From: Burkholderia sp. Ax-1719
Lineage (GTDB): Bacteria > Pseudomonadota > Gammaproteobacteria > Burkholderiales > Burkholderiaceae
DNA: 64,000 bases
Assembly (NCBI RefSeq): GCF_011753055.1
Contig: NZ_VWWJ01000020.1
Location: 62,001 to 126,000 of the forward strand
Direction of reading: 5' to 3'
Every line of letters starts with the position of its first letter. The first letter of the stretch is position 1. Shown here piece after piece: positions 50,645 to 59,971 of this stretch. Both the position numbers and the translations under genes were made by a program. The notes below the pieces were generated by a model, which worked only from the letters and a program-made list of their open reading frames with translations, searched no databases and had not been told where the DNA came from.

Positions 50645-50810
50645 GAGTGCTTTATGGGTCAGAACAGCTGGGGTGGTCGGATACAGCGCGAAAGCCGCAC
50701 GGGGCCGGATAGGGTTCCGGCGGCATTCGCGGGAAGCGCAAGGATCAGCGGGTGTTCCCGGCTTGCCTTGCGAACTGCTTATGCGTGGCGTGGTGAAAGG
50801 TGCGCCGCGT

Positions 50811-51182
50811 TCAGCTGCGCGCAAGCACGACCACGCCAATCAGGATGATGCCGATGCCGACGAGGCGCTGGATGCTCAGCACTTCGCCGAACAGATACCA
50901 CGCTGCGAACGCGTTGACCACGTAGCCGAGCGAGAGCATCGGATAGGCGATCGAGACGTCCACACGCGACAGGCCGACGATCCACACGACCACGCTGAAC
51001 ACATAGCAGGTCAGGCCGCCGATGATCGGCAACTGGGTGGCGAGCTTCCAGCCAATGGGCAGGATGTTCGCACGGGTGAATTCGAAGTGTCCAACGCCAT
51101 TGACACCGGCTTTGAGCAACAGTTGCGCACAGGCATTCAGGCCGACGCCGGCGAGGATGCAGATCAGGGAAATCGGATTCAT
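50811..51182 (-). CDS. arnE: Small EamA-type transporter, ArnE-like flippase subunit
   Basis: 123 residues, four transmembrane segments: ISLICILAGVGLNACAQLLLKAG, LPIIGGLTCYVFSVVVWIVGLS, VSIAYPMLSLGYVVNAFAAWYLFGEVLS and RLVGIGIILIGVVVLA. Matches the ArnE/ArnF small-multidrug-like flippases that move undecaprenyl-Ara4N across the membrane. E. coli needs both ArnE and ArnF; only one such gene is in this cluster. The ATG at 51182 is preferred to an upstream TTG. Confidence 0.85.
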   Translation of the reverse strand: MNPISLICILAGVGLNACAQLLLKAGVNGVGHFEFTRANILPIGWKLATQLPIIGGLTCYVFSVVVWIVGLSRVDVSIAYPMLSLGYVVNAFAAWYLFGEVLSIQRLVGIGIILIGVVVLARS

Positions 51183-51329
51183 CGTGTTGGATGGGTTCAA
51201 TCGGTAACGCGAATTAGGGGCGGATATTTACGCCCCTGACGGCGCGGCAGGCATCTGCGTAAGCGCCCCGCATTATCGCTCAAGTGCGGGGCGCGATCGG
51301 CGCGCGGCCCGATGGGCGCGCGAACGCGC

Positions 51330-53021
51330 TCAGGGTTGCGGCTTTTCCACCACCACGCGACGCATGTCGCGTGCGATCACCTGCATCGGGAAGCCTTGCG
51401 CGGCGAGCTCTTCATAGCGCTGCACGGGCAGGAGCGCGAGCGCATAGCGTTCGTCCTTCCAGCGCTGTTCCCACTCGGCGACAGTCGGCACCCATTTTTG
51501 CGGTTCTTCGCTGATGCCGAAGGCCAGCTCGTCGGTGACCTGCACCATCGTCATCGAATGGCGCACGTAGAACGGCAGGGTGTGATCGAGCACGCCCACC
51601 GAGTAAAACGGCGTATCGGACGGCAGTTTGGCGATGGCGGCGCGCACGGCCGGTGCGAGCGGCGCGCCCGAACTGAGCGTGCCGAACACATCGTGGCCCG
51701 TGCCGGCGATGGTCGCGAGCAGCAGCCAGGCCGTGCCCAGCGCGAGCGCCGGCGATTGCGCCCCCGTTTCCGGTGTGCTTCGGGCGCGCGCGAAGCGCAG
51801 GCCTACCATGGTCGCGACAAAAGCGACGGCGGCCGCGGCGAACACCCAGACCTGGAATTCGCGATAAAGCGCATTCGGATTGCGCGAATCGCCCAGGCGC
51901 GTGAGCACGAAAGAACCGGCCATCAGCGCGACGGCCAGCAGCGCGTAGCCAATCAGGTGACGCGACCATTGCCTGCGCGTCATCAGCGGCAGATAGAGGC
52001 CGATCACGAGCGCGAGCGGCGGAGCGATCGGCAGCACGTACGAAATCAGCTTCGAGTGCGACGCGCTGAAGAACAGGAAGATGAACGCCGCCCACACCAG
52101 CATCAGCGTGACGGGCGCGAAGCCGTTAGGCTGGCGCGGCGTGCGCAGCGCGTGACGCACGCTCTGAACGCTCACCGAAAGCCACGGCAGGAAGCCCACC
52201 AGCATCACCGGAATGAAGTAATAGAACGGACCGGGACGGTTCTGCGCGGGCGTCAGATAGCGCTGGAACTGCTGGACAATGAAAAAGAAATTGAAGAATT
52301 CGGGGTTGCGCTGTTGCACGAGGATGAACCACGGCGAAACGATCGCGAAGAACACGATCAGGCCGCTCACCAGATAGAGGCGCTTCCAGAGCGCCCAGTC
52401 GCGCGCGACCAGCGTGTAGAGCACCAGCACGGCGCCCGGCAGGATCAGGCCGACGAGTCCCTTCGAGAGTACGGCCAGCGCCATCGCGCCCCAGCAAACC
52501 CACATCCACAGGCGTGCGTCGCGCGTCGGCAGGTTCGGGCGCTGCGCCAGCAGCAGCGCGCAAAGTGACAGTTCCATCCAGAACGACAGGCCCATGTCGA
52601 GCGTGTTGAAGTGGCCCATCAGGTTCCAGTACGGCGCGCAGGCGAGCACCAGCGCGGCGAAGAAACCCGTCGCGGCATTGAACACGCGCGCGCCGGTAAA
52701 GCCGATCAGCAGCACGCCTGCGAAGCCCGTCAGCGCCGTATAGAGGCGCGCCTGCCACTCGCCGATCCCGAACCACGCGAAGGTGAGCGCGTTCATCCAG
52801 GTTTGCAGCGGCGGCTTCTCGAAATACTTGTAGCCGTTATAGCGCGGCGTGATCCAGTCGCCGGAAGCGAGCATCTCGCGCGCCATTTCGGCGTAGCGGC
52901 CTTCGTCGCTGGGCAGCAGATGGCGCCAGCCAAGCGGAAGGAACCAGATCACGGCGAGCGCGACGATCAGCAGCAGGATCGCGCCACGGGTGAGCGGCAG
53001 CCTCGAGGGCGTATCGTTCAT
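51330..53021 (-). CDS. arnT: Lipid A Ara4N glycosyltransferase, ArnT family
   Basis: 563 residues, GT-C fold with about 12 transmembrane segments. The first periplasmic loop has PSDEGRYAEMAREMLASGDWITPRYNGYKYFEKPPLQTW, the ArnT signature with acidic catalytic residues. The C-terminal soluble domain (about 420-563) is present. It transfers Ara4N from the undecaprenyl carrier to lipid A phosphates in the periplasm, giving cationic-peptide resistance. Upstream-most gene of the arn set on this strand. Confidence 0.9.
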   Translation of the reverse strand: MNDTPSRLPLTRGAILLLIVALAVIWFLPLGWRHLLPSDEGRYAEMAREMLASGDWITPRYNGYKYFEKPPLQTWMNALTFAWFGIGEWQARLYTALTGFAGVLLIGFTGARVFNAATGFFAALVLACAPYWNLMGHFNTLDMGLSFWMELSLCALLLAQRPNLPTRDARLWMWVCWGAMALAVLSKGLVGLILPGAVLVLYTLVARDWALWKRLYLVSGLIVFFAIVSPWFILVQQRNPEFFNFFFIVQQFQRYLTPAQNRPGPFYYFIPVMLVGFLPWLSVSVQSVRHALRTPRQPNGFAPVTLMLVWAAFIFLFFSASHSKLISYVLPIAPPLALVIGLYLPLMTRRQWSRHLIGYALLAVALMAGSFVLTRLGDSRNPNALYREFQVWVFAAAAVAFVATMVGLRFARARSTPETGAQSPALALGTAWLLLATIAGTGHDVFGTLSSGAPLAPAVRAAIAKLPSDTPFYSVGVLDHTLPFYVRHSMTMVQVTDELAFGISEEPQKWVPTVAEWEQRWKDERYALALLPVQRYEELAAQGFPMQVIARDMRRVVVEKPQP

Positions 53022-53240
53022 GGATTGCAGCCTGTTCTTGTCAACGTTGCGGGCTTGCGGGCGGTGCGGCGCACCGGGTTTGCTGCCTCGGGCGCCCGCG
53101 ACGCCCGCGCGGCGCGCAAGTGTACTACGGCGCGCAAGGCGAACCTGAAGGCGAGCTTAAGGGCGAACTTAAGCGTCTGCTGCGGATGAAGCTTTCACTG
53201 GCTTGCTATTCGTCGCCAGCGGGGCCGAACCAGGTTCTAA

Positions 53241-53615
53241 TCACGCTTCGATCAAAAGCGCGGCGGCCACGCGGCGGCCTTCGGCCATAAGGATGTTGTA
53301 GGTGCGGCAGGCGGCCTTGAAGTCCATCGCCTCCACGCCGATCCGTTGGGCGGCCAGCGCCGCAGTCAGGCGCGGATGCGGAAAGCGCAGCCGCGATCCA
53401 CTGCCGAACACCACCACTTCGGGCTTGAGCGGCAGCAGCATGTCGAACAGTTCGGGGGTGAGGGCGTCGAAGGCGTTCACCGGCCAGGGGACGACCGGGT
53501 CTTCGGGCAGAACGAGAATGCTGCCGTTATGACGAACGAGGTTGATTTCGACGTAGTCGGCGCCGTAACCGGTGACGGTATTGAGAGCGGCGCTGGAGTC
53601 CTGGTGTAATTTCAA
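53241..53615 (-). CDS. Mth938-like domain protein (DUF498)
   Basis: 124 residues from a TTG start (MKLHQDSSAALNTVTGYGADYVEINLVRHNGSILVLPEDPVVPW). The Mth938/NDUFAF3 fold is recognisable by PEVVVFGSGSRLRFPHPRL, GVEAMDFKAACRTYNILMAEGRRVAAALL. An ATG at 53750 in frame would add a basic, low-complexity 45-residue leader not expected in the family; a perfect TATAAT on the minus strand (53777-53782) lies just before it, so that start cannot be excluded. Function unclear; related to respiratory complex I assembly factors in eukaryotes. Confidence 0.78.
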   Translation of the reverse strand: MKLHQDSSAALNTVTGYGADYVEINLVRHNGSILVLPEDPVVPWPVNAFDALTPELFDMLLPLKPEVVVFGSGSRLRFPHPRLTAALAAQRIGVEAMDFKAACRTYNILMAEGRRVAAALLIEA

Positions 53616-54093
53616 AACGGAATTCCGGAAGATCGCGGGCAGGGCGGTCGCGCGAATCAAGGCGGGAAAGCAGGCGGACGACTCGTGCCCGACTCGCGCC
53701 CCGTCTCTTTCGCGCCCGCGGCTGGCGGGCCGGCGCGGCTTCTTGCGCATTGCGGAAGTCGGCCAAAATCCGCTAAATTATAGCTTTTTGGTGGCCGCAC
53801 CGACGCAAGTACCCCTATCTGGTGCAAGCTTTGCGTGTCACCACGAGCGGCAGCCCCTGCAGCGTCCGCTTCATGCCATCCGTGCGGCGCATCCCTTGCC
53901 GCACGAACGCAGTCACAAGCTGCAGGCTGGCCTCATCCGCGTTCGACCGCGTTCGGGTAACTGTCTTCCCTGCCGCCCGCGCGCCGCAAACAGCGACCCG
54001 ACGCGCAGCGCCTCGCGCCGCTCGCTCATCCGATCAACCCCGTTTTCAGCCCTTACCCGGCTTTAAAACCAGGCTTTTAATCCACCGCCCGCC
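53616..54093. other. 478-base divergent region upstream of alaA
   Basis: Between the Mth938 gene and alaA, pointing apart. It holds TATAAT on the minus strand at 53777-53782 and a short TTAAAA/TTTTAA dyad (54063-54080) just before the alaA GTG. No gene is supported. Confidence 0.5.
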
Positions 54094-55332
54094 GTGAAAC
54101 CGATCCTCAAATCCAACAAGCTGCAGAACGTCTGCTACGACATCCGCGGGCCGGTGCTCGAGCATGCCAAGCGCCTCGAAGAAGAAGGCCATCGCATCAT
54201 CAAGCTGAACATCGGCAATCTCGCGCCGTTCGGTTTCGACGCCCCGGACGAAGTCGTCCAGGACATGATCCTGAATCTGCCGGGTTCCTCGGGCTATTCG
54301 GACTCGAAGGGCGTGTTCGCCGCGCGCAAGGCGATCATGCATTACGCGCAGCAAAAGGGCGTTAAAGGCGTCGAACTCGACGACATCTACATCGGTAACG
54401 GCGCGTCCGAGCTGATCGTGATGGCCATGCAGGCGCTGCTCAACGACGGCGACGAAGTGCTGCTGCCCGCGCCCGACTATCCGCTCTGGACTGCGGCGGT
54501 GAGCCTGTCGGGCGGCACGCCCATCCATTACATCTGCGACGAATCGAATGCGTGGATGCCCGATCTCGACGACATCCGCGCGAAAATCACCCCGAACACG
54601 CGCGCTTTGGTCGTCATCAACCCGAACAATCCCACGGGCGCGCTGTATTCGGACGAACTGCTGCTTGGCCTGATCGAGATCGCGCGCGAACATGGCCTGA
54701 TCCTGTTCGCCGACGAGGTTTACGACAAGATCGTCTACGACGGCAAGACGCACACGGCGATGGGTTCGCTCTCCGAAGACGTGCTGACGGTGACGTTCAA
54801 CAGCCTTTCCAAGAGCTATCGCGCGTGCGGCTATCGTGCGGGCTGGATGTTCCTCTCGGGCATGACGGGCGAAAACCGTCGCCGCGCCAAGGACTACACG
54901 GAAGGTCTGGGCATTCTGGCGTCGATGCGTCTGTGCGCGAACGTGCCGGGCCAGTACGCCATCCAGACGGCGCTGGGCGGTTACCAGAGCATCAACGAAC
55001 TGATCCAGCCGGGCGGCCGTCTGTATCGCCAGCGCGATCTGGCCTACAACATGCTCACGGCGATTCCGGGCGTGACCTGCGTGAAGCCCGAGGCGGCGCT
55101 TTATATGTTCCCGCGCCTCGATCCGAAGCTCTACCCGATCCAGGACGACCAGCAGTTCATCCTCGACCTGCTGTTGCAGGAGCGCGTGCTGCTGGTGCAG
55201 GGCACGGGCTTCAACTGGAAGCAGCCGGATCACTTCCGCGTGGTGTTCCTGCCGAACGTCGACGACCTGACCGATTCGATCAACCGGATCGCGCGCTTCC
55301 TCGACGGCTACCGCCAGCGGCACGGCACCTGA
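54094..55332 (+). CDS. alaA: Alanine aminotransferase, AlaA/YfbQ type
   Basis: 412 residues from a GTG start. Class I/II aminotransferase: LNIGNLAPFGFDAPDEV, GYSDSKGVFAARKAI, IGNGASELIVMAMQALL, VINPNNPTGALYSDELL, FADEVYDKIVYDGKTHTAM and SLSKSYRACGYRAGWMF with the PLP Lys. MKPILKSNKLQNVCYDIRGPV is the AlaA N terminus. It makes alanine from pyruvate and glutamate. It precedes hom-thrC with a 75-base gap, so an amino-acid biosynthesis operon is plausible. Confidence 0.92.
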   Translation: MKPILKSNKLQNVCYDIRGPVLEHAKRLEEEGHRIIKLNIGNLAPFGFDAPDEVVQDMILNLPGSSGYSDSKGVFAARKAIMHYAQQKGVKGVELDDIYIGNGASELIVMAMQALLNDGDEVLLPAPDYPLWTAAVSLSGGTPIHYICDESNAWMPDLDDIRAKITPNTRALVVINPNNPTGALYSDELLLGLIEIAREHGLILFADEVYDKIVYDGKTHTAMGSLSEDVLTVTFNSLSKSYRACGYRAGWMFLSGMTGENRRRAKDYTEGLGILASMRLCANVPGQYAIQTALGGYQSINELIQPGGRLYRQRDLAYNMLTAIPGVTCVKPEAALYMFPRLDPKLYPIQDDQQFILDLLLQERVLLVQGTGFNWKQPDHFRVVFLPNVDDLTDSINRIARFLDGYRQRHGT

Positions 55333-55407
55333 AGCACACGCGCCGGCCCGCCGGAACGCCAGAAACAACGCATTTCCTTCTCACACTCTTAGACGAACAC
55401 ACGCTGC

Positions 55408-56739
55408 ATGGATCCGATCAAAGTAGGTCTCTTGGGCTTCGGCACGGTAGGCAGCGGCACCTTCACGGTACTGCGCCGCAACCAGGAAGAAATCAAACGC
55501 CGCGCGGGCCGCGGCATCGAGATCGCGCGCATTGCCGTGCGCAATCCGGCCAAGGCCACTACGGCGCTCGGCGCTGAAGCGGGCAGCGTCGAGCTGACGA
55601 CCGACTTCAACGCCGTGGTCGACGATCCGTCGATTTCCATCATTGCTGAAATGATCGGCGGCACCACGCTCGCCAAGGACCTCGTGCTGCGCGCGATCAG
55701 CAACGGTAAGCACGTGGTGACGGCCAACAAGGCGCTACTGGCGGTGCACGGCACGGAGATCTTCCAGGCCGCGCGCGCCAAGGGCGTGATGGTTGCGTTC
55801 GAAGCGGCGGTGGCGGGCGGCATTCCCATCATCAAGGCGCTGCGCGAAGGTCTGACGGCCAACCGCATCCAGTACATCGCGGGCATCATCAACGGCACGA
55901 CCAACTACATCCTGTCGGAAATGCGCGAGCGCGGCCTGGACTTCGCGACCGCACTGAAGGCCGCGCAGGAACTGGGTTACGCCGAAGCCGATCCGACTTT
56001 CGACATCGAAGGCGTGGACGCCGCGCACAAGGCTACGATCATGAGCGCGATCGCGTTCGGCGTGCCGGTGCAGTTCGACAAGGCTTACGTGGAAGGCATC
56101 AGCAAGCTCGACGCCATCGACATCAAGTACGCGGAAGAGCTGGGCTATCGCATCAAGCTGCTCGGCATCGCGCGCCGCACGGACAAGGGCATCGAACTGC
56201 GCACGCATCCGACGCTGATTCCGGCCAAACGCCTGCTGGCGAACGTGGAAGGCGCGATGAACGCGGTCGTGGTGCACGGCGACGCGGTCGGCACGACGCT
56301 GTACTACGGCAAGGGCGCGGGCGCGGAGCCGACGGCTTCGGCCGTGGTGGCCGATCTGGTCGACGTGACGCGTCTGCACACGGCCGATCCGGAACATCGC
56401 GTGCCGCACCTGGCGTTCCAGCCGGACAGCCTCTCGAACACGCCGATCCTGCCGATCGACGAAGTCACGAGCGGCTACTACCTGCGCTTGCGCGTGGCCG
56501 ACCAGACCGGCGTGATGGCCGACATCACGCGCATCCTGGCGGACAGCGGCATTTCGATCGATGCGCTGCTGCAGAAGGAATCGGAAGAAGTGGATGCGCA
56601 AGGCAAGGCGGAAACCGACATCATCCTGATCACGCACGAAACGATCGAAAAGAACGTGAACGCGGCGATTGCGCAGATCGAAAAGCTGGCGACGGTGAAG
56701 TCGTCGGTGACGAAGCTGCGCATGGAAGGACTGAACTAA
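55408..56739 (+). CDS. hom: Homoserine dehydrogenase
   Basis: 443 residues. NAD(P) motif GLLGFGTVGSGTF, TANKALLAVHG, FEAAVAGGIPIIKALREGL, GIINGTTNYILSEM, GYAEADPTFDIEGVDAAHKATIMSAIAFG and a C-terminal ACT domain (RVADQTGVMADITRILADSGISIDALLQKE). It reduces aspartate semialdehyde to homoserine for Thr and Met; the ACT domain implies threonine feedback. thrC follows after 16 bases. Confidence 0.96.
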   Translation: MDPIKVGLLGFGTVGSGTFTVLRRNQEEIKRRAGRGIEIARIAVRNPAKATTALGAEAGSVELTTDFNAVVDDPSISIIAEMIGGTTLAKDLVLRAISNGKHVVTANKALLAVHGTEIFQAARAKGVMVAFEAAVAGGIPIIKALREGLTANRIQYIAGIINGTTNYILSEMRERGLDFATALKAAQELGYAEADPTFDIEGVDAAHKATIMSAIAFGVPVQFDKAYVEGISKLDAIDIKYAEELGYRIKLLGIARRTDKGIELRTHPTLIPAKRLLANVEGAMNAVVVHGDAVGTTLYYGKGAGAEPTASAVVADLVDVTRLHTADPEHRVPHLAFQPDSLSNTPILPIDEVTSGYYLRLRVADQTGVMADITRILADSGISIDALLQKESEEVDAQGKAETDIILITHETIEKNVNAAIAQIEKLATVKSSVTKLRMEGLN

Positions 56740-56755
56740 GGCTAAGGGCAAGGCA

Positions 56756-58207
56756 ATGAATTACGTATCTACGCGCGGCGCGGGCGCCGGCGAGCATCAT
56801 TCGTTTTCGGACATCCTGCTGGGCGGCCTCGCACGCGACGGCGGCCTCTATCTGCCGGCTGAGTATCCGCAGATCAGTGCGGAAGAACTCGCGCGCTGGC
56901 GCGGTCTCTCGTACGCGGACCTCGCGTTCGAGATCCTCTCGAAATTCGCCGGCGACATTCCCGCCGACGATCTGCGCGACATCACGCGCCGCACCTACAC
57001 GGCGCAGACGTACTGCAACGTGCGCCACGGCGAAGACGCGAGCAAGATCACGCCGCTGACCACGCTCGGCGAGGAAAACGGCGCGAAGCTTTCGCTGCTC
57101 GAACTCTCGAATGGTCCGACGCTGGCATTCAAGGACATGGCGATGCAGCTGCTCGGCAATCTGTTCGAGTACGCGCTTGCCAAGGCTGGCCAGCAACTGA
57201 ACATCCTGGGCGCGACCTCGGGCGACACCGGCAGCGCCGCCGAGTACGCCATGCGCGGCAAGAAGGGCGTGCGCGTGTTCATGCTCTCGCCGCACAAGAA
57301 GATGAGCGCGTTCCAGACCGCGCAGATGTTCAGCCTGCAGGATCCGAACATCTTCAATCTGGCCGTGGAAGGCGTGTTCGACGACTGCCAGGACATCGTC
57401 AAGGCCGTCTCGAACGATCACGCCTACAAGGCGCAGCAGAAGATCGGCACGGTGAATTCGATCAACTGGGCGCGCGTCGTGGCGCAGGTGGTGTACTACT
57501 TTGCCGGCTACTTCGCAGCGACGAAGAGCAACGACGAGCGCGTCTCGTTCACGGTGCCGTCGGGCAACTTCGGCAATGTGTGCGCGGGTCACATCGCGCG
57601 CATGATGGGTCTGCCGATCGAGAAGCTGGTGGTGGCCACCAACGAAAACGACGTGCTCGACGAATTCTTCCGCACCGGTATCTATCGCGTGCGAGCTTCG
57701 GCGGAGACGTATCACACCACCAGCCCGAGCATGGACATCTCGAAGGCGTCGAATTTCGAGCGCTTCGTGTATGACCTGCTGGGCCGCGATCCGGCGCGCG
57801 TGACGCAGCTGTTCCGCGACGTGGAAGAGAAGGGCGGTTTCGATCTGGCGGCAAGCGGCGACTTCGTGCGCGTGCAGCAGTTTGGTTTCGTGTCGGGCCG
57901 GAGCAGTCATGACGACCGCATCGCCACGATCCGCGACGTCTACACGCGCTACAAGACGATGATCGACACCCACACCGCCGATGGCGTGAAGGTGGCGCGC
58001 GAACATCTGACGCCGGGTGTGCCGATGATCGTGCTGGAAACGGCGCAGCCGGTGAAGTTCGGTGAAACGATCCGCGAAGCGCTGGAGCGCGAACCGGAGC
58101 GTCCTGCGGCGTTCGAGGGGCTTGAGGCGCTGCCGCAGCGCTTTGAAGTGATGCCGGCGGATGCGCAGCGGGTGAAGGACTTTATTGCTGGGCATACCGG
58201 GCTGTAA
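56756..58207 (+). CDS. thrC: Threonine synthase
   Basis: 483 residues, the long proteobacterial type. N terminus MNYVSTRGAGAGEHHSFSDILLGGLARDGGLYLP; PLP Lys126 in NGPTLAFKDMAMQLLG; LGATSGDTGSAAEYAM; VPSGNFGNVCAGHIARMMGLP. It converts O-phosphohomoserine to threonine. Operon with hom. Confidence 0.96.
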   Translation: MNYVSTRGAGAGEHHSFSDILLGGLARDGGLYLPAEYPQISAEELARWRGLSYADLAFEILSKFAGDIPADDLRDITRRTYTAQTYCNVRHGEDASKITPLTTLGEENGAKLSLLELSNGPTLAFKDMAMQLLGNLFEYALAKAGQQLNILGATSGDTGSAAEYAMRGKKGVRVFMLSPHKKMSAFQTAQMFSLQDPNIFNLAVEGVFDDCQDIVKAVSNDHAYKAQQKIGTVNSINWARVVAQVVYYFAGYFAATKSNDERVSFTVPSGNFGNVCAGHIARMMGLPIEKLVVATNENDVLDEFFRTGIYRVRASAETYHTTSPSMDISKASNFERFVYDLLGRDPARVTQLFRDVEEKGGFDLAASGDFVRVQQFGFVSGRSSHDDRIATIRDVYTRYKTMIDTHTADGVKVAREHLTPGVPMIVLETAQPVKFGETIREALEREPERPAAFEGLEALPQRFEVMPADAQRVKDFIAGHTGL

Positions 58208-58214
58208 GCGAGAG

Positions 58215-58311
58215 TAGCCCTCTCCCCGACCCTCTCCCCGGCCCTCTCCCAAAGGGAGAGGGAGTTTCGTGCGCCCCTCTCCCTGCGGGAGAGGGGTCGG
58301 GGGAGAGGCGG
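58215..58311. repeat. REP-like nested palindromic element
   Basis: Nested inverted repeats built from CCCTCTCCC and GGGAGAGGG: an inner GCCCTCTCCC-AAA-GGGAGAGGG hairpin, a second CCCCTCTCCC-TGC-GGGAGAGGGG hairpin and outer CCTCTCCCCGACCC / GGGTCGGGGGAGAGG-type arms. It lies just after thrC and before moeA. Such CTCTCCC palindromes are dispersed in many proteobacterial genomes; it may also act as a terminator or mRNA stabiliser. Confidence 0.8.
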
Positions 58312-58372
58312 CGCTACAATAACGACAGACCTCACTGTCGATGGCGCAAGCGCCTCGCCACCATCCCCACTC

Positions 58373-59653
58373 ATGTCCACGCCCAATACTCCCTCCGCCG
58401 CACCGGCTCCGCGCGTGCCGATGATTTCGACCGCGGACGCGCTCGCGACCCTGCTGTCCGCCGCCCAACCGCTGGCCCAGACCGAAACGCTCTCGACCTT
58501 TGACGCGCTCAACCGCGTGCTGGCGGTCGAAGTGGTGTCGCCGCTCGACGTGCCGCCCATGAATACGAGCGCGATGGACGGCTACGCCGTGCGCGTGGCC
58601 GATCTGGCTCAAGGCGGCCGCCGCCTGCCGGTTTCGCAGCGCATTCCGGCCGGCCATGCGCCGCAGCCGCTCGCAGCGGGTACGGCCGCGCGCATTTTCA
58701 CGGGTGCATCGGTGCCGCCGGGTGCGGACGCCGTGGTCATGCAGGAGCAGACCGAAAGCGCCGACGGTGAAGTGACGATCCTGCACAACCCGAAGGCGGG
58801 CGAATGGATCACGGCCCAGGGCGCGGACATCAAGAAAGATTCGGTGATCCTGCCGGTCGGCACGCGGCTTTCGCCTGCGGCGCTGGGCCTGGCGGCGTCG
58901 GTGGGCTGCGCGACGCTCACGGTCACACGTCGTGTCAAAGTGGCGGTGTTCTTCACCGGCGACGAACTGACGATGCCCGGCGAGCCGCTCAAGCCCGGCG
59001 CGATCTACAACTCGAATCGCTTTACGCTAACCGGGCTGCTGCGCAATCTCGGCTGCGAAGTGACGGACTACGGCATCGTGCCGGACCGGCTCGACGTCAC
59101 GCGCGAGACGCTGCGCGACGCGGCCGCGACGCACGACCTGATCCTGACCTCGGGCGGCGTCTCGGTGGGCGAGGAAGATCACGTCAAACCGGCGGTGGAA
59201 GCCGAAGGCCGCATTGATATGTGGCAGATCGCGATGAAGCCGGGCAAACCGCTGGCCTTCGGCGCGGTGCGCCGCCCGCAAGAGACCGTCGCGGGCGCGA
59301 GTGCGCAAGGCGAGGCGTTCTTCATCGGCCTGCCGGGCAATCCGGTGTCCAGTTTCGTGACCTTCCTGCTGTTCGTGCGGCCGTTCCTGCTGCGTCTGGC
59401 GGGCGTGGCGCACGTGAGCCCGCGCGCGCTGTCGCTGCGCGCCGATTTCAGCCAGAACAAGGCCGATCGCCGCAACGAGTTTCTGCGTGCGCGCGTCAAT
59501 CCGGCTGGCGGTCTCGATCTGTTCTCGAACCAGAGTTCGGCGGTGCTGACCTCAACGGTCTGGGGCGACGGCATCATCGACAATCCGCCCAATCATGCGA
59601 TCAGCGCCGGTGAGACCGTGCGCTTTATCCCGTTCACCGAGCTGCTGTACTAA
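58373..59653 (+). CDS. moeA: Molybdopterin molybdotransferase MoeA
   Basis: 426 residues. LSTFDALNRVLAVEVVSPLDVPPMNTSAMDGYAVR, GTAARIFTGASVPPGADAVVMQEQTE, GDELTMPGEPLKPGAIYNSNRFTL, LTSGGVSVGEEDHVK and GLPGNPVSSFVTFLLFVRPFL are MoeA signatures. It inserts molybdate into adenylated molybdopterin. First gene of moeA-moaD-moaE. Confidence 0.95.
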   Translation: MSTPNTPSAAPAPRVPMISTADALATLLSAAQPLAQTETLSTFDALNRVLAVEVVSPLDVPPMNTSAMDGYAVRVADLAQGGRRLPVSQRIPAGHAPQPLAAGTAARIFTGASVPPGADAVVMQEQTESADGEVTILHNPKAGEWITAQGADIKKDSVILPVGTRLSPAALGLAASVGCATLTVTRRVKVAVFFTGDELTMPGEPLKPGAIYNSNRFTLTGLLRNLGCEVTDYGIVPDRLDVTRETLRDAAATHDLILTSGGVSVGEEDHVKPAVEAEGRIDMWQIAMKPGKPLAFGAVRRPQETVAGASAQGEAFFIGLPGNPVSSFVTFLLFVRPFLLRLAGVAHVSPRALSLRADFSQNKADRRNEFLRARVNPAGGLDLFSNQSSAVLTSTVWGDGIIDNPPNHAISAGETVRFIPFTELLY

Positions 59654-59690
59654 GTACCCATCACTGAGCACTGAGCCCCAGGTTTTATCG

Positions 59691-59948
59691 ATGAAGATTC
59701 AACTGAAATTTTTTGCGAGTGTGCGCGAAGCCCTGGGCGTCGCCGATGAAACGGCCACCGTGCCCGATGGCATCGCAACGGTAGGCGACGTGCGCGGCTG
59801 GCTGCGCGCGCGCGGCGGCGTCTGGGCCGACATGCTGGCGGAAGGCCGCGCGCTGCGCATGGCCTGCAACCACGTGATGACCGAGCCCACCACGCGCATC
59901 ACCGAAGGCTGCGAAGTGGCGTTCTTCCCACCGGTCACGGGCGGCTAG
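59691..59948 (+). CDS. moaD: Molybdopterin synthase small subunit MoaD
   Basis: 85 residues, ubiquitin-like fold, MKIQLKFFASVREALGVADE, ending in the essential Gly-Gly (FFPPVTGG) that is thiocarboxylated. It supplies sulfur to precursor Z with MoaE. The start at 59691 gives the normal MoaD length. Confidence 0.93.
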   Translation: MKIQLKFFASVREALGVADETATVPDGIATVGDVRGWLRARGGVWADMLAEGRALRMACNHVMTEPTTRITEGCEVAFFPPVTGG

Positions 59949-59971
59949 GCCCGCGCCAGGAGGAACTGATC

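Noticed and set aside
58215..58311. Repeat block considered as a CRISPR array
   Set aside because: Palindromic units are adjacent with no spacers of regular length and no cas genes in the window.
56630..58786. Minus-strand open frame of 718 codons opposite thrC and the repeat element
   Set aside because: Shadow of thrC that runs straight through the REP-like element; not a gene.
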